Counted from the first letter of the stretch, positions 14,589-23,819 are shown. The stretch: 25,015 bases of DNA from a virus (IMGVR_UViG_3300005253_000214:1-25015), one strand, 5' to 3'. Notes: a model not told the origin generated them from the sequence alone. Translations and numbers: made by a program.

Positions 14589-16318
14589 AATTACCACATA
14601 TAGATGTTAGACCTGTTGGTGAATTTGCCAAGGGTAATATTCAGCAACCTAATTATCAGGCTTTAGGTGAAGCTGCAGGTGATGTAATAAGTGCTGGGGG
14701 CAATTTAGCTATAGCACTTCATAATAGGAAAATTGACTCTCAATATACAGCCGCTATGGGCGAAGCTGCTCAAGAATTATCTGTACTTAGGGCCAAACTT
14801 GAATCTTCAAATTCATTACCAGTAGAAGAAATACCTGATGATATTACTTATGAATCAAGTTTAACAATACTTGATCCGGATGGTGAGTCACGGGAAATTG
14901 ATAGACCAACTGTATTTACGCATGAAGTTGCGGATGAATGGTGGGATAAAAAGAGCCAAGAAATTATTGACCGTTATGCATCTAATATTTCAAGTGATAA
15001 GGCACGAGCAAAATTTATGGGTGAAATGGGTACTCGTTATGTTGCCCCTGGGGCAATGGCTATTGCAAAAGCTTCAATTACAAGGGCTAGAGCGCATAAC
15101 CAAGCGGTTGCTCAAAATACAATTCAGGAAATTTTAGCGTCTAATGCGCCCACTAGCGTTCGTGAGGAACAAGCCCGAGAAGTTATTGCTAGACAACTTC
15201 TTTTAGGAGCGGACCCACTTCAAATGTCTATACAACTTATGGCTATAGGGCCAAAAATTGATCGAATTGATGCTCAAAATGCTCTTAGAGCAGCTAGTAG
15301 TCTTGATGCCATTGATCAAGTTGAGGAAGAAATATGGACTGGTGGTAATCGAATGGCCCCATCTACAAGGGCTGCATTATCCGTTGAGGCGGATAAACGT
15401 CGTAATGACCTGAAAAAAGTAGAAACGGAACGTCAGGTTGAGGTTGAGGAAGATTTAACCGTAGCCTTTATTGATCCAAGTCAAAGTTTAACGCTTAATC
15501 AGGTTGCTAATGCCTTAGCTAGGGATGATATTTCCCGGGAAGTGGCTATGGTATTAAATAATGCTTTAACATCAGGTAGTTCCTCTGCTAAAGCTTCAAA
15601 TCCATTTACACTTAGTAGATGGCGAGGAGAGATAGCAAAACTTCCATGGACTGGTGCAAATAATCGGGTAAAAGAAAAAGCACGATTCATGAGAAGAGCT
15701 ATTCAAATGGCATCTATGGGTCTTAACCCTGATGGTACACCTACTGGTCAACCATCTACTATTTCAGGTGAAGATGTCTTTAGACTTATGAAGGATATCG
15801 ATCTTAAAGTTAAAACGGCATTAGAAACACCAGAATATCAAGATGCATGGGAAATGATAAGGACCCATACAGGCGTAACGACCGATATACTTGGCCAATT
15901 ATACGGTAACCAAGGTCAACGTGACGCAGCAATTCTATTCAAGCAGGCACTAGATAATTATATGGATTTATATGGTGTTGATGCAAAACCTGTAGATTTT
16001 TTTAATACTAATAAGGCGTCATTTGAGCCTGATAAATTTACACAGGGTGTAGACAAGAAATTTTACGATGAATTTCCTCAAGTTCGTAGTTTTATGAATG
16101 ATACAAAAGGGGAGATTACAGATTTTGATGAACAACGTCAGACGGCATTTATTAGATGGCTAAGAAATGCTGCTACTGGTGGAACTTTAGATCTTGAGCT
16201 TGCTAATGAAATGGCAGCAAAGTTTAAAGCATATTATCGGGGTCAGGGAATAGCACCCGGTGATGGTGAATTGGCATTAGAACCTGAAAATCCTTTATAT
16301 CACCAATTTGAGCGATAA
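14585..16318 (+). CDS. Internal virion protein (gp15-like position)
   Basis: The 577-residue product is largely alpha-helical and hydrophilic, with an N-terminal motif LPHIDVRPVGEF and a helix QPNYQALGEAAGDVISAGG (21-39). No transmembrane segment or enzyme motif is visible. In this class of phage the middle internal protein forms part of the periplasmic ejection conduit (T7 gp15, 747 aa); that role is inferred from order and secondary structure. ATG 14585 overlaps the previous stop (ATGA). It is followed after 2 bases by the large internal protein. Confidence 0.75.
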   Translation: MKLPHIDVRPVGEFAKGNIQQPNYQALGEAAGDVISAGGNLAIALHNRKIDSQYTAAMGEAAQELSVLRAKLESSNSLPVEEIPDDITYESSLTILDPDGESREIDRPTVFTHEVADEWWDKKSQEIIDRYASNISSDKARAKFMGEMGTRYVAPGAMAIAKASITRARAHNQAVAQNTIQEILASNAPTSVREEQAREVIARQLLLGADPLQMSIQLMAIGPKIDRIDAQNALRAASSLDAIDQVEEEIWTGGNRMAPSTRAALSVEADKRRNDLKKVETERQVEVEEDLTVAFIDPSQSLTLNQVANALARDDISREVAMVLNNALTSGSSSAKASNPFTLSRWRGEIAKLPWTGANNRVKEKARFMRRAIQMASMGLNPDGTPTGQPSTISGEDVFRLMKDIDLKVKTALETPEYQDAWEMIRTHTGVTTDILGQLYGNQGQRDAAILFKQALDNYMDLYGVDAKPVDFFNTNKASFEPDKFTQGVDKKFYDEFPQVRSFMNDTKGEITDFDEQRQTAFIRWLRNAATGGTLDLELANEMAAKFKAYYRGQGIAPGDGELALEPENPLYHQFER

Positions 16319-16320
16319 AT

Positions 16321-19300
16321 ATGAGTGCGTTAGACGACCTTTTTAAAGAGGCTGAAGACACTGAGAAGAAAGATTTACAAGCCGCTGGTCTTGATGATCA
16401 ATATAGCTTATGGCGCGAGTCAATGCCAAATGAGCGTGTCCCTAATGATGTTGTTTTGGACGCATTTCTATGGGGCAATGATATGGAGTCTGCTGCTCAA
16501 GATGGGAGGCTCTCCGTGTCCACGGGCGGGGCGGAGAGCGTACTCGGGGTAGATATACCGACCCCAGACCCCGAGGGCGAGGAGACCCCATCCGAGACGC
16601 CCGGAGATATATCGAAAGGGGACGCCGATGGACCGGACGAGCTAAAAATTGTAGAGGGCATGTGGCAACCGCCCAAAGAAGCCCAAGCTGAAAATTATAT
16701 CGAACCTACTACTAAGGAAATAATTAAGACCCCTGAATGGGCTGGGGACGCTGAAATTTTCTATAAGTTTATGGGTGAACCTGAATTACCAGATTACTAT
16801 GAAAATGTATCTGAGTGGGCTAAAGGCCAACTTTCTGGATTTAATTGGAATTTATTGGTGACATTCGCTATTTCGGGTAAAATTATGTCATCTAATGATC
16901 CCAAAACTGCTTTAGCTTTTTTGAATCTAATGAACATGTATGATCATTCAGATGGTGGGTGGGCAGAATTTGGTAGCGGCCTAGTTGGCATGGCCACTGA
17001 TCCCTCTACATATTTTGGTTTAGCAGTTGGTGGGTTAGCGGCTAAAGGAGCGGCTAAAGCTGCAGCTAAAACTGGCCTTAAGAGAATGATCCAGGGCGCT
17101 TTAGTCGGTGGATCAGCCGGAATTGCTGAAGGTGGTGCAATTGGTGGTGGATTTACTCTTGCTAGACAGAAAATTGAAAAAGAAGCAGGTGCGCGTGAAG
17201 AAGTTAATTATGGACAAGTAGCAATTGGTACAGCTATTGGTTCAGGTGCAGGGCTATTATTAGCCGGTGGTGGCGGAGCTTTAGTTGGTAGATATGCCGA
17301 TAAATTCGCAGCAGCCACTGAAAAAGCTATGGCTGATTCACTTGGGGGTAAGGTTCGTACAATAGCAGATTTATCAGAGGAACAGTTATTAGAAACTTTA
17401 CAAGCTATGCAAAGAGCGGCGGGAAGAGCCGGTGTGAGAGATGATGCAGCTGAGATGGCTCTTAAAATTTTAGAGGGGAAAGATGTCCCTCGTAATAAGA
17501 ACGGTTCAATTGATATAGATGCTGTCATTGAAAAAATTATTTCTACTGAAATTCCAGAAATTAAAACAGCTGATGTTGTTGAATTTCCAGGCAGTAAAGT
17601 ACCCTTAACCGAATCACAAAAACTTGCTCGACGTATTATTGAGATGGATGAACTTCAAGCTGGTGGTATAGTTACTAAAACCGTAAGTAGACCTGGCAGT
17701 ATTATTACAACCAATCAGGGTAAAGGTCGATACGAATTAGTGGGTCGTACCAAAAATGGTTGGTATCGTGCTATACATAAACGGACAGGTGAAGAGATAA
17801 ATATACGTCGTAAAGAATTCGATGTTGTTGAGGTATCACCAAAACCAGAATTTGCGGGTCCAATGTCTTTAGACCCATTTGGGGAAACAGCAGCCAAAGT
17901 TATGGCTATGGCTGAAGATATAAGTAGTAGTAAACTTAAAGAGGTTAATATTACGCACAGGGAACAATTAGCCATAGTTGATGACCTTAAAAAATTAGGT
18001 GTTGATATAACACAAAAGAAATTGGCTACTCATTGGACTGCAGCGGAAATGTTATTTTTACGTAATACCTATGATGCTCAAGCAAATGGTATAGCGGATA
18101 TGGCAAGGATTCTTAGTAGTGAAATGAGTCTTGGTAGTAGATTAGTGGATAAAGATTTAGCAAGATTTAATCAAGCTCATGCACAATTTGTGGCTACTAG
18201 AGATTTATTCTTTGGTGTATCTGGTAATGCTGCTCGCCAATTAAACATTTTAAGGTCCAGACCCACGGGGGAAGTATACCAATTCAGTCAAAGTCTTCTT
18301 GACAGTATAAATATGCAAGGAGGTAGAACTAATACTGAACGTGCCATTAAATTAATGGCGGAGTTTGTCAGAAGAGGCGATGTGGGTGAGAGTACTACTA
18401 AAAATATAAGTAAAGTAAGTAATACTATTTGGGGTACTCAATGGTCTGCAGCCGTTTTAAATGCTAGATATAATATGATGTTGTCTAGTTGGCGTACTCA
18501 TTTCTACAATTTTTCAGGCAATTCAGCTTCTGGCGTTTACCATCATTTAATGGTTACTCCATTTGCTGGTGCTATCAATAATTTAACATATGCATCAAGG
18601 TTGGCTTTCACTAAAATACCTGGTGTACCTCAGAAATATTTACCTGACCCTGCTGAAAGATTTACTACAGCAATATGGGGAATAGAATTAAAAGCTCATC
18701 TTTCTAGTGCTATGGATAGTCTTACATTAGCAAAAGAGATTGCTATGGGTCGAGACATAGGTGAGGGTAAAGTTTGGAATGAACTTGGTCTTAGATATAA
18801 TGTTATAAACGTACCTAATTCCGCATTCGCTAAATTAGGTACTACCCCAGTCAGATTACTTGAAGCTGGTGATGCTTTCTTTAAAAATCAATATTATAAT
18901 TCAAAGATGCATGGCTCAGCTGCACGTAAAGCTCGATATGAGGAAATACATGCAGGTGAGGATTTTCAAAAACGCTTTGAATGGTGGCTAGAAAATCCTG
19001 ATGCTACAATGGAGAAAGAAGCTAGAGAATTTGCGGCTAAAATGACATATACCAATGATCCCAATATTTATGGTGGGATATTTGCCACGTTAGCTAAAGG
19101 CATGCAAACCATGCAAAGTAAAAGTTTAGCATTTAATGCCCTTGTACCATTTGTTAGAACCCCAGCTAATCTTCTTAGCTTTTCTATGGAAATGACGGGC
19201 ATGAATATTTTAACATCGCCCTCTACTACTTATCGTGCTATTATGGGCAATAATCCATTGGAACGGCAGGAAGCATTAGCTCGAATAACCGTAGCGGTAG

Positions 19301-20430
19301 GACTATGGTATACTATTGGAGAATTACATAAGGAGGGAAAAATAACTGGAGCAGGGCCTAGGAATTGGGAGGAAGTTGAGGCATGGAAAGCTGCCGGATG
19401 GCAACAGAATTCTGAACTAGTTTGGGGTGTATGGGTTGATACGTCTCGTGCTGACCCAGCGGGTAGGTCTATAAATTTAATTGCTACCGTGTTTGATTAT
19501 ATGGCCTTAAATCCACTAGAGCAGGCAGATTCAATGATGGGGTGGATTGGTACAGGATTGTTATACACAGCAGATAATATAATAGATGAATCTTATTTGT
19601 CTACTGTGACGGATTTCATAGCTGCTATACAATCAAAGGAAACCAGTCGTACTAGATCAATATCAGCTAGTACTATAAATTCAGTGTTAGTACCAAATTT
19701 ACTACGTGACATTCGTCGTCCAACCGATGAAGTAATACGTAGTTCAGCTAGTGTTAATGCACTTGACCAAGTAATTAAGCAAATGAAAAATGCTACTCCT
19801 TGGGTGTCCGATACAATTGCTCCTAACCGTGATTGGAAAGGGGACCCTAAGCATTATTATGGTAATGCTTATGTTAGAGGATTAGTGCCTTTTAATATGA
19901 GAGACCCCGATGATGCTGACCCAGCTAGTATGGCAATAGCCTATGCCCGTATTGGTCCAAGTATGCCGGATAAGAGAATTGCAATGCCCGGTGGTGCTGG
20001 CAATTTTATCGATCTCTTTGCTATGGATAATGGTGATGGTTTTGTGTACGATAAGTATGTAGAATTTGTTGGTAAAGCTAGGCACGAAGCTGTGAATATT
20101 GCAATGAATGATTCTCGTTGGCAAAAACTTGTAGATACAAATAATATTGGCCCAGGATCAGATGGTGATACAATTCTTCGAGAAGCTTTAGCGATAGGCA
20201 GTCAACTTGGTCGGACAAGAATGCTTGAATTTTTGATTGACCATCATGGTAAAAATAGCCTATTTAAACGCCAGAATGGGGATACGGTCATGATTCACCA
20301 TACATTTAGTGTAGATCAATATGCAGAGACACTATTGGCTGTACGTCAAGAAAATATTCCAGTTCCTGATGAATTACCACAATATGATCTTCGTGAAAGA
20401 AGGGAAGGTCCGGAGTTCTTTAAGCCATGA
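16321..20430 (+). CDS. Large internal virion (ejection) protein (gp16-like position)
   Basis: At 1369 residues it is the largest product here and close in size to T7 gp16 (1318 aa). Residues 61-108 form an acidic Pro/Glu/Asp/Gly linker, encoded by GC-rich DNA. Two Gly/Ala-rich hydrophobic regions follow (about 219-280 and 301-323, AIGTAIGSGAGLLLAGGGGA) that could insert in the inner membrane. The rest is helical, with SSWRTHFYNFSGNSASGVYH near residues 722-741, a pattern seen in large phage internal proteins. T7 gp16 has an N-terminal lytic transglycosylase; I see no such catalytic motif here, so peptidoglycan opening may rest on another virion protein. ATG 16321 lies 2 bases after the previous stop. 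Confidence 0.8.
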   Translation: MSALDDLFKEAEDTEKKDLQAAGLDDQYSLWRESMPNERVPNDVVLDAFLWGNDMESAAQDGRLSVSTGGAESVLGVDIPTPDPEGEETPSETPGDISKGDADGPDELKIVEGMWQPPKEAQAENYIEPTTKEIIKTPEWAGDAEIFYKFMGEPELPDYYENVSEWAKGQLSGFNWNLLVTFAISGKIMSSNDPKTALAFLNLMNMYDHSDGGWAEFGSGLVGMATDPSTYFGLAVGGLAAKGAAKAAAKTGLKRMIQGALVGGSAGIAEGGAIGGGFTLARQKIEKEAGAREEVNYGQVAIGTAIGSGAGLLLAGGGGALVGRYADKFAAATEKAMADSLGGKVRTIADLSEEQLLETLQAMQRAAGRAGVRDDAAEMALKILEGKDVPRNKNGSIDIDAVIEKIISTEIPEIKTADVVEFPGSKVPLTESQKLARRIIEMDELQAGGIVTKTVSRPGSIITTNQGKGRYELVGRTKNGWYRAIHKRTGEEINIRRKEFDVVEVSPKPEFAGPMSLDPFGETAAKVMAMAEDISSSKLKEVNITHREQLAIVDDLKKLGVDITQKKLATHWTAAEMLFLRNTYDAQANGIADMARILSSEMSLGSRLVDKDLARFNQAHAQFVATRDLFFGVSGNAARQLNILRSRPTGEVYQFSQSLLDSINMQGGRTNTERAIKLMAEFVRRGDVGESTTKNISKVSNTIWGTQWSAAVLNARYNMMLSSWRTHFYNFSGNSASGVYHHLMVTPFAGAINNLTYASRLAFTKIPGVPQKYLPDPAERFTTAIWGIELKAHLSSAMDSLTLAKEIAMGRDIGEGKVWNELGLRYNVINVPNSAFAKLGTTPVRLLEAGDAFFKNQYYNSKMHGSAARKARYEEIHAGEDFQKRFEWWLENPDATMEKEAREFAAKMTYTNDPNIYGGIFATLAKGMQTMQSKSLAFNALVPFVRTPANLLSFSMEMTGMNILTSPSTTYRAIMGNNPLERQEALARITVAVGLWYTIGELHKEGKITGAGPRNWEEVEAWKAAGWQQNSELVWGVWVDTSRADPAGRSINLIATVFDYMALNPLEQADSMMGWIGTGLLYTADNIIDESYLSTVTDFIAAIQSKETSRTRSISASTINSVLVPNLLRDIRRPTDEVIRSSASVNALDQVIKQMKNATPWVSDTIAPNRDWKGDPKHYYGNAYVRGLVPFNMRDPDDADPASMAIAYARIGPSMPDKRIAMPGGAGNFIDLFAMDNGDGFVYDKYVEFVGKARHEAVNIAMNDSRWQKLVDTNNIGPGSDGDTILREALAIGSQLGRTRMLEFLIDHHGKNSLFKRQNGDTVMIHHTFSVDQYAETLLAVRQENIPVPDELPQYDLRERREGPEFFKP
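16501..16644. other. GC-rich patch encoding an acidic linker
   Basis: Within the AT-rich ejection gene this 144-bp stretch turns abruptly GC-rich (cgggcggggcggagagcg). It encodes residues 61-108, a low-complexity acidic linker (PDPEGEETPSETPGD). The frame is kept. It may be an in-frame insertion of other origin or a locally expanded linker. Confidence 0.7.
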
Positions 20431-22316
20431 CAATTCAAAATGTAACACCTTTTGTTGATTATGTGGGTAATGGTATAGTAACATCATTTAGCTTTAATTT
20501 TAGAGCGGATGATGTTACCTGGATCAATGTTAGTTTTACCGACAATTTTGACGGAATTAGTCTAAATACCGATCAGGACAATAATCCAGGCGGCTCAGCA
20601 GAATATAGTGCTGCTCCTCCTATCGGTACTGCAATTCGAATTGAACGAAATACACCAATTACCCAATTAATGGATTATACAAGATATGGTCCATTTGATT
20701 CTATGTCCCATGAGAATAATCTTGATAAATTAACAATGGAAATGCAGGAAGAGATAAATACTCGTGTGCAAGCTGATCAAGACATACAAGCAGGTATATT
20801 AGTTTTTCCAATATCTAGTAATGATATATCTTATGATATAACTGCTGCCGAAATTGATGCGCTCGTCACGCCTAGTGCTTTCAGGTATGCGCCGTATATA
20901 GGTCGTCGATACTCCACTAAGGCTGATTGGGAAAGCATCACGATAAACTTGTACGTGGCGACTACCGGCAGCGATAGTAATGATGGAGAGACCGTAGGGG
21001 CGCCCTTCGCCACCCTGCAAAAAGCGTTAGATACGATTGCAATGTTCAGCAACGCGCTCCCCGGAAAATGGCAAATCAACTGTGCTGCCGGAACATACAG
21101 CACCGCAGCAAACTCCGTATCCGATTGGCCGCTAGGGTTACTAACGAATAAACTTGTAGACATCGTTGGGCCGGATGTAAGCGGTCATCCAAACGTACCG
21201 ACCGCAATCTTCGATGGCACAAACTCATCGACTACCGGGTTCAGATGTTCCACTGGCGCAAAAGTAAAGTTAAAAGATTTGAAGTTTCAGAATTACACGA
21301 CAGCTAACGCTATTAGTGGTTCGGGTGTATGCACACTGGTTCTTGACAACGTACATACTGATGACGCAGATCACGGAGTAATTGCTACTACACAATGCAG
21401 ATTGTACGTTAATGGCGGGCTGTTTAATCTTGTAACACCCAACACCGCCTGTATTGCTTCGGAGTTCTTTAGCGTACACCACATAGGTTATTCCTTTAAC
21501 GAAACCACAGGAACCCCAACAGCGGGAACCGATCCAACATTAACCGGCGACGGTACGGGGATCGGAATGCTAGTCAAAGAATTTGCAAGTGGACACGTTG
21601 GTGCAGTTCTGAATAACTTTGCAACTGGCGCTGACATCAGCATCAACTCCAGAATACATTTTGATTCTGGCACAGACATTAAAAATAATGGTATAGGAGT
21701 AAAGGCCACCCACCAGTCAATGTTTATAGATTCCGGCATTACATGGAACACTGGGGGTGGAGACGCTAATACCAACAATGTGATGTTGCGTAACTTCTCT
21801 AGTCAGGCAAATGACGGCACTGCTGTTACTCCGAGAATGACAAAAAAAGAGTTGTTACTTTCTCAACATACCGGGACGACAGGCGAAACATTTTTACAGT
21901 CATTCACACTAAGGGTCGGAGAGTGGATGGGGTCTCGCAACAGTATTTACGAGGGACGTATTCTTCGGGTAAAGATGTATGGCAGCACCACAGGCACGGC
22001 AGGAACAAAAACGATCAGGTGGAGGATAAGCACGTCCGCAACAGGCGTGGCTGGAACCGTCGTCGGGATTGCTGCGATTGCGGCATCGCCCGCAGGAAAC
22101 TTTGTACATGAATTTGAATTGCACGTAAATGGTGCGTCCGCTCAGCGCACCCAAAGCAGCACCATTATAGATGGCGGCGCTATTCTTGTCGGTGGGTCTA
22201 CTCCATCAGTAGATATGAGTGTCGCGGCGGAACAATACATTAACCTGACTCTACAATTAGCGAACGGTGCTGACGCCGTTAATATAAATGCGCTGAGTTA
22301 CGAGGTTATTGGGTAA
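20427..22316 (+). CDS. Tailspike / tail fibre with T7 gp17-type anchor
   Basis: The 629-residue product begins with a T7 tail-fibre anchor domain (about 1-125: TPFVDYVGNGIVTSFSFNF, 7-25; IRIERNTPITQLMDY, 70-84). After a short linker (126-175) comes YVATTGSDSNDG (176-187), the usual entry to a right-handed beta-helix of the pectate-lyase type (to about 460), then a beta-rich C-terminal domain (about 470-629), probably trimerising or glycan binding. It would attach to the tail and bind or cut surface polysaccharide; no catalytic residues can be named. ATG 20427 overlaps the preceding stop. From about 20860 the DNA becomes richer in G and C, which suggests that the receptor part was exchanged. 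Confidence 0.9.
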   Translation: MTIQNVTPFVDYVGNGIVTSFSFNFRADDVTWINVSFTDNFDGISLNTDQDNNPGGSAEYSAAPPIGTAIRIERNTPITQLMDYTRYGPFDSMSHENNLDKLTMEMQEEINTRVQADQDIQAGILVFPISSNDISYDITAAEIDALVTPSAFRYAPYIGRRYSTKADWESITINLYVATTGSDSNDGETVGAPFATLQKALDTIAMFSNALPGKWQINCAAGTYSTAANSVSDWPLGLLTNKLVDIVGPDVSGHPNVPTAIFDGTNSSTTGFRCSTGAKVKLKDLKFQNYTTANAISGSGVCTLVLDNVHTDDADHGVIATTQCRLYVNGGLFNLVTPNTACIASEFFSVHHIGYSFNETTGTPTAGTDPTLTGDGTGIGMLVKEFASGHVGAVLNNFATGADISINSRIHFDSGTDIKNNGIGVKATHQSMFIDSGITWNTGGGDANTNNVMLRNFSSQANDGTAVTPRMTKKELLLSQHTGTTGETFLQSFTLRVGEWMGSRNSIYEGRILRVKMYGSTTGTAGTKTIRWRISTSATGVAGTVVGIAAIAASPAGNFVHEFELHVNGASAQRTQSSTIIDGGAILVGGSTPSVDMSVAAEQYINLTLQLANGADAVNINALSYEVIG

Positions 22317-22556
22317 ATACCTAGCTTCGGAACAGCCAATGAAACGATTACTACTTGAAAGACAACCCTCCGGCGTTAAAGAGACGCAAGGGTTTATATC
22401 GTTTTCCAGTGTTGTGCTTGCGTTAAAGGGGACAGAATGAAACTTGGTGAAAAACAAGATTTGAAATTGCATCATTTGATACAGTACCAGCCCACGTTAA
22501 AACATACGGTGGTGCTCGTATTACTTTAGTGTATAATCGAACATAAAGGAAATAAC
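22317..22556 (+). pseudogene. Region of gene remnants between tailspike and lysis genes
   Basis: No full gene lies here, but three pieces look like parts of genes. First, an ORF of 33 codons (22339-22440) starts MKRLLLERQPSG, like the beginning of a longer protein. Second, an ORF of 30 codons (22437-22529) starts MKLGEKQDL, closely like the endolysin start MRLGEKQEL at 22922, with a good AAGGGGA site, then loses similarity. Third, in another frame, EIASFDTVPAHV and GGARITLVYNRT end at a TAA (22544-22546), like the C-terminus of a structural protein. The order looks like the result of recombination between related phages. Translation of the short ORFs cannot be excluded. Confidence 0.55.
22364..22394 (+). 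terminator. Weak terminator-like hairpin after the tailspike
   Basis: AACCCT (22364-22369) pairs with AGGGTT (22389-22394), and inside it GCGT (22373-22376) pairs with ACGC (22384-22387). The following sequence (ttatatcgtttt) is only partly T-rich. It may slow or end transcription after the tailspike, but the case is weak. Confidence 0.3.
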
Positions 22557-22925
22557 ATGACAATTGATACTAAGCTAACAAAGGAACATGGGTATCGTAT
22601 GTCTTTAACGGTATTAATATCATATTTACCATTAATACCGGTATTTTGGTTATTAGTTAAACCTGTTTTAGTAACCGCTGTTAGTGAAGCTGTGGCCGCT
22701 GATATCCAAAATGAAGTTAAAGCTCAAGTAGCCCCACTCAATCAAGCCTTTATAGCTCTAACTAAGCAAAAGATAAGTTCGCTTCGTAAAGAAATCGCCA
22801 GAGAAGAATTTCGTAAAACTAATAATAGTAATTGGACTGTTGAGGATGCTGAGGATTTAGTTGAACTTCGTGAGGATTTAGAAGCTCAACGAGAAGCTTT
22901 AGCTGCGCTAAGGGGAACGGGATGA
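22557..22925 (+). CDS. Membrane-anchored coiled-coil protein, possible i-spanin
   Basis: The 122-residue product has one hydrophobic segment (about 16-40, LTVLISYLPLIPVFWLLV), then a long charged helix with coiled-coil character (about 47-120). An inner-membrane anchor with a periplasmic coiled coil, next to an endolysin and a holin, is the plan of Rz-type i-spanins, which fuse inner and outer membrane at lysis. No Rz1-like lipoprotein frame was identified inside or beside it, so the call is tentative; a holin regulator or antiholin is an alternative. ATG 22557 follows AAAGGAAA. Its stop overlaps the endolysin ATG (ATGA). Confidence 0.6.
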   Translation: MTIDTKLTKEHGYRMSLTVLISYLPLIPVFWLLVKPVLVTAVSEAVAADIQNEVKAQVAPLNQAFIALTKQKISSLRKEIAREEFRKTNNSNWTVEDAEDLVELREDLEAQREALAALRGTG

Positions 22926-23263
22926 GATTAGGTGAAAAACAAGAATTATTTGCTCAATTATACGCTGAGCATATAATCTGGTTACATACTTGTGGCTACG
23001 AAGTCCGATTAGGTGATGTATTTGCCCGAGAAGGGCATAGGGAAGGTAGTAATCACTATATTAAGCTCGCTGGGGATATTAATCTATTTAAAAATGGTGA
23101 ATATATAACCACAACGATGGGTCACCGTGAATCAGGTGAGAAATGGGAATCTCGCCATGAACTTTGCCGATGGGGCGGTAATTGGGATAAAGACGATCAC
23201 CCAGGGGAACCGGGTGAAGACGACGGAAATCATTATTCACTACTTCATAACGGGAGAATGTAA
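22922..23263 (+). CDS. Endolysin, M15 (VanY/L-Ala-D-Glu type) peptidase
   Basis: The 113-residue product shows M15 zinc-peptidase motifs: SNHYIKLAGDINLF (43-56), giving His45 and Asp52 as zinc ligands, and CRWGGNW (82-88) followed by DGNH (101-104), giving the third ligand His104 and the acidic residue Asp101. Relatives cut the peptide stems of peptidoglycan. No signal peptide is present, so export depends on the holin. The usual short D..HF ending is stretched here by an acidic Asp/Gly/Pro loop (89-102). The ATG overlaps the preceding stop, and its last base overlaps no further than the TAATG of the holin gene. Confidence 0.88.
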   Translation: MRLGEKQELFAQLYAEHIIWLHTCGYEVRLGDVFAREGHREGSNHYIKLAGDINLFKNGEYITTTMGHRESGEKWESRHELCRWGGNWDKDDHPGEPGEDDGNHYSLLHNGRM

Positions 23264-23664
23264 TGAGTTTTCTAAAAAATATGTTTGGTACGGGAGAAGC
23301 AGCGGTTAGCGGGGTTGTTGCTATTGGGCATGTACTCGATGGTTTATTTACTTCTAAAGATGAAAAATTAACACATGAAGAAGTAAGAATTCGATTAGCT
23401 CAACAGCCAGATTTAGCTCAAATAGAGCTTAACAAGATAGAAGCTTCAAGTAGGTTTTGGTTCGCGGCCAATTGGAGACCGTTTATGGGTTGGGTTGGGG
23501 GTCTAGGATTAGCTAACATGTTCTTAATCAATCCATGGATTCAATGGATTACTGATAAAGCTGGTCCAAACTTACCTGAGGACATAATTATGGAACTTAT
23601 CTATGCTCTCCTTGGCCTTGGTACACTTCGTACTATTGAAAAGATTCAAGGTAGGAGTAAATAA
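23263..23664 (+). CDS. Three-TM holin (GTA_holin_3TM type)
   Basis: The 133-residue product has three hydrophobic segments (about 12-29, 72-95 and 107-123) and the pattern typical of the GTA_holin_3TM family: ASSRFWFAANWRPFMGW (61-77) and YALLGLGTLRTIEK (114-127). A charged cytosolic region lies between the first two segments (EVRIRLAQQPDL). It would form holes in the inner membrane that release the M15 endolysin. ATG 23263 overlaps the endolysin stop, and its stop overlaps the next ATG. Confidence 0.87.
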   Translation: MSFLKNMFGTGEAAVSGVVAIGHVLDGLFTSKDEKLTHEEVRIRLAQQPDLAQIELNKIEASSRFWFAANWRPFMGWVGGLGLANMFLINPWIQWITDKAGPNLPEDIIMELIYALLGLGTLRTIEKIQGRSK

Positions 23665-23819
23665 TGCCATTTAAATCAGCAAAGCAAAGACGGGCTATGT
23701 ATGCAGCAGCTTCTGGAAGGGGCAAGATAGGTATTTCTAAAAAAGCTGCTAAGAAATTTATTAAACATTCGAAGCCGAAAAAGCGTCGCACATTAGGTCG
23801 TAACAGAAAGCGCCGATAG
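23664..23819 (+). CDS. Small basic phage protein (MPFKS..QRR type, 51 aa)
   Basis: ATG 23664 overlaps the holin stop (TAATG). The 51 residues begin MPFKSAKQRRAMYAAAS, a start shared by many tiny phage proteins of unknown role, then GISKKAAKKFIKHS, and end in a Lys/Arg-rich tail (PKKRRTLGRNRKRR). It probably binds nucleic acid or a negatively charged partner. It is the last gene of the rightward block. The overlap with the holin gene and the familiar N-terminus support it as real. Confidence 0.82.
   Translation: MPFKSAKQRRAMYAAASGRGKIGISKKAAKKFIKHSKPKKRRTLGRNRKRR

Noticed and set aside
20427-22316. Diversity-generating retroelement target in the tailspike, prompted by the BPP-1-like gene order
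   Set aside because: No reverse transcriptase, template repeat or C-type-lectin ending was seen in the window.
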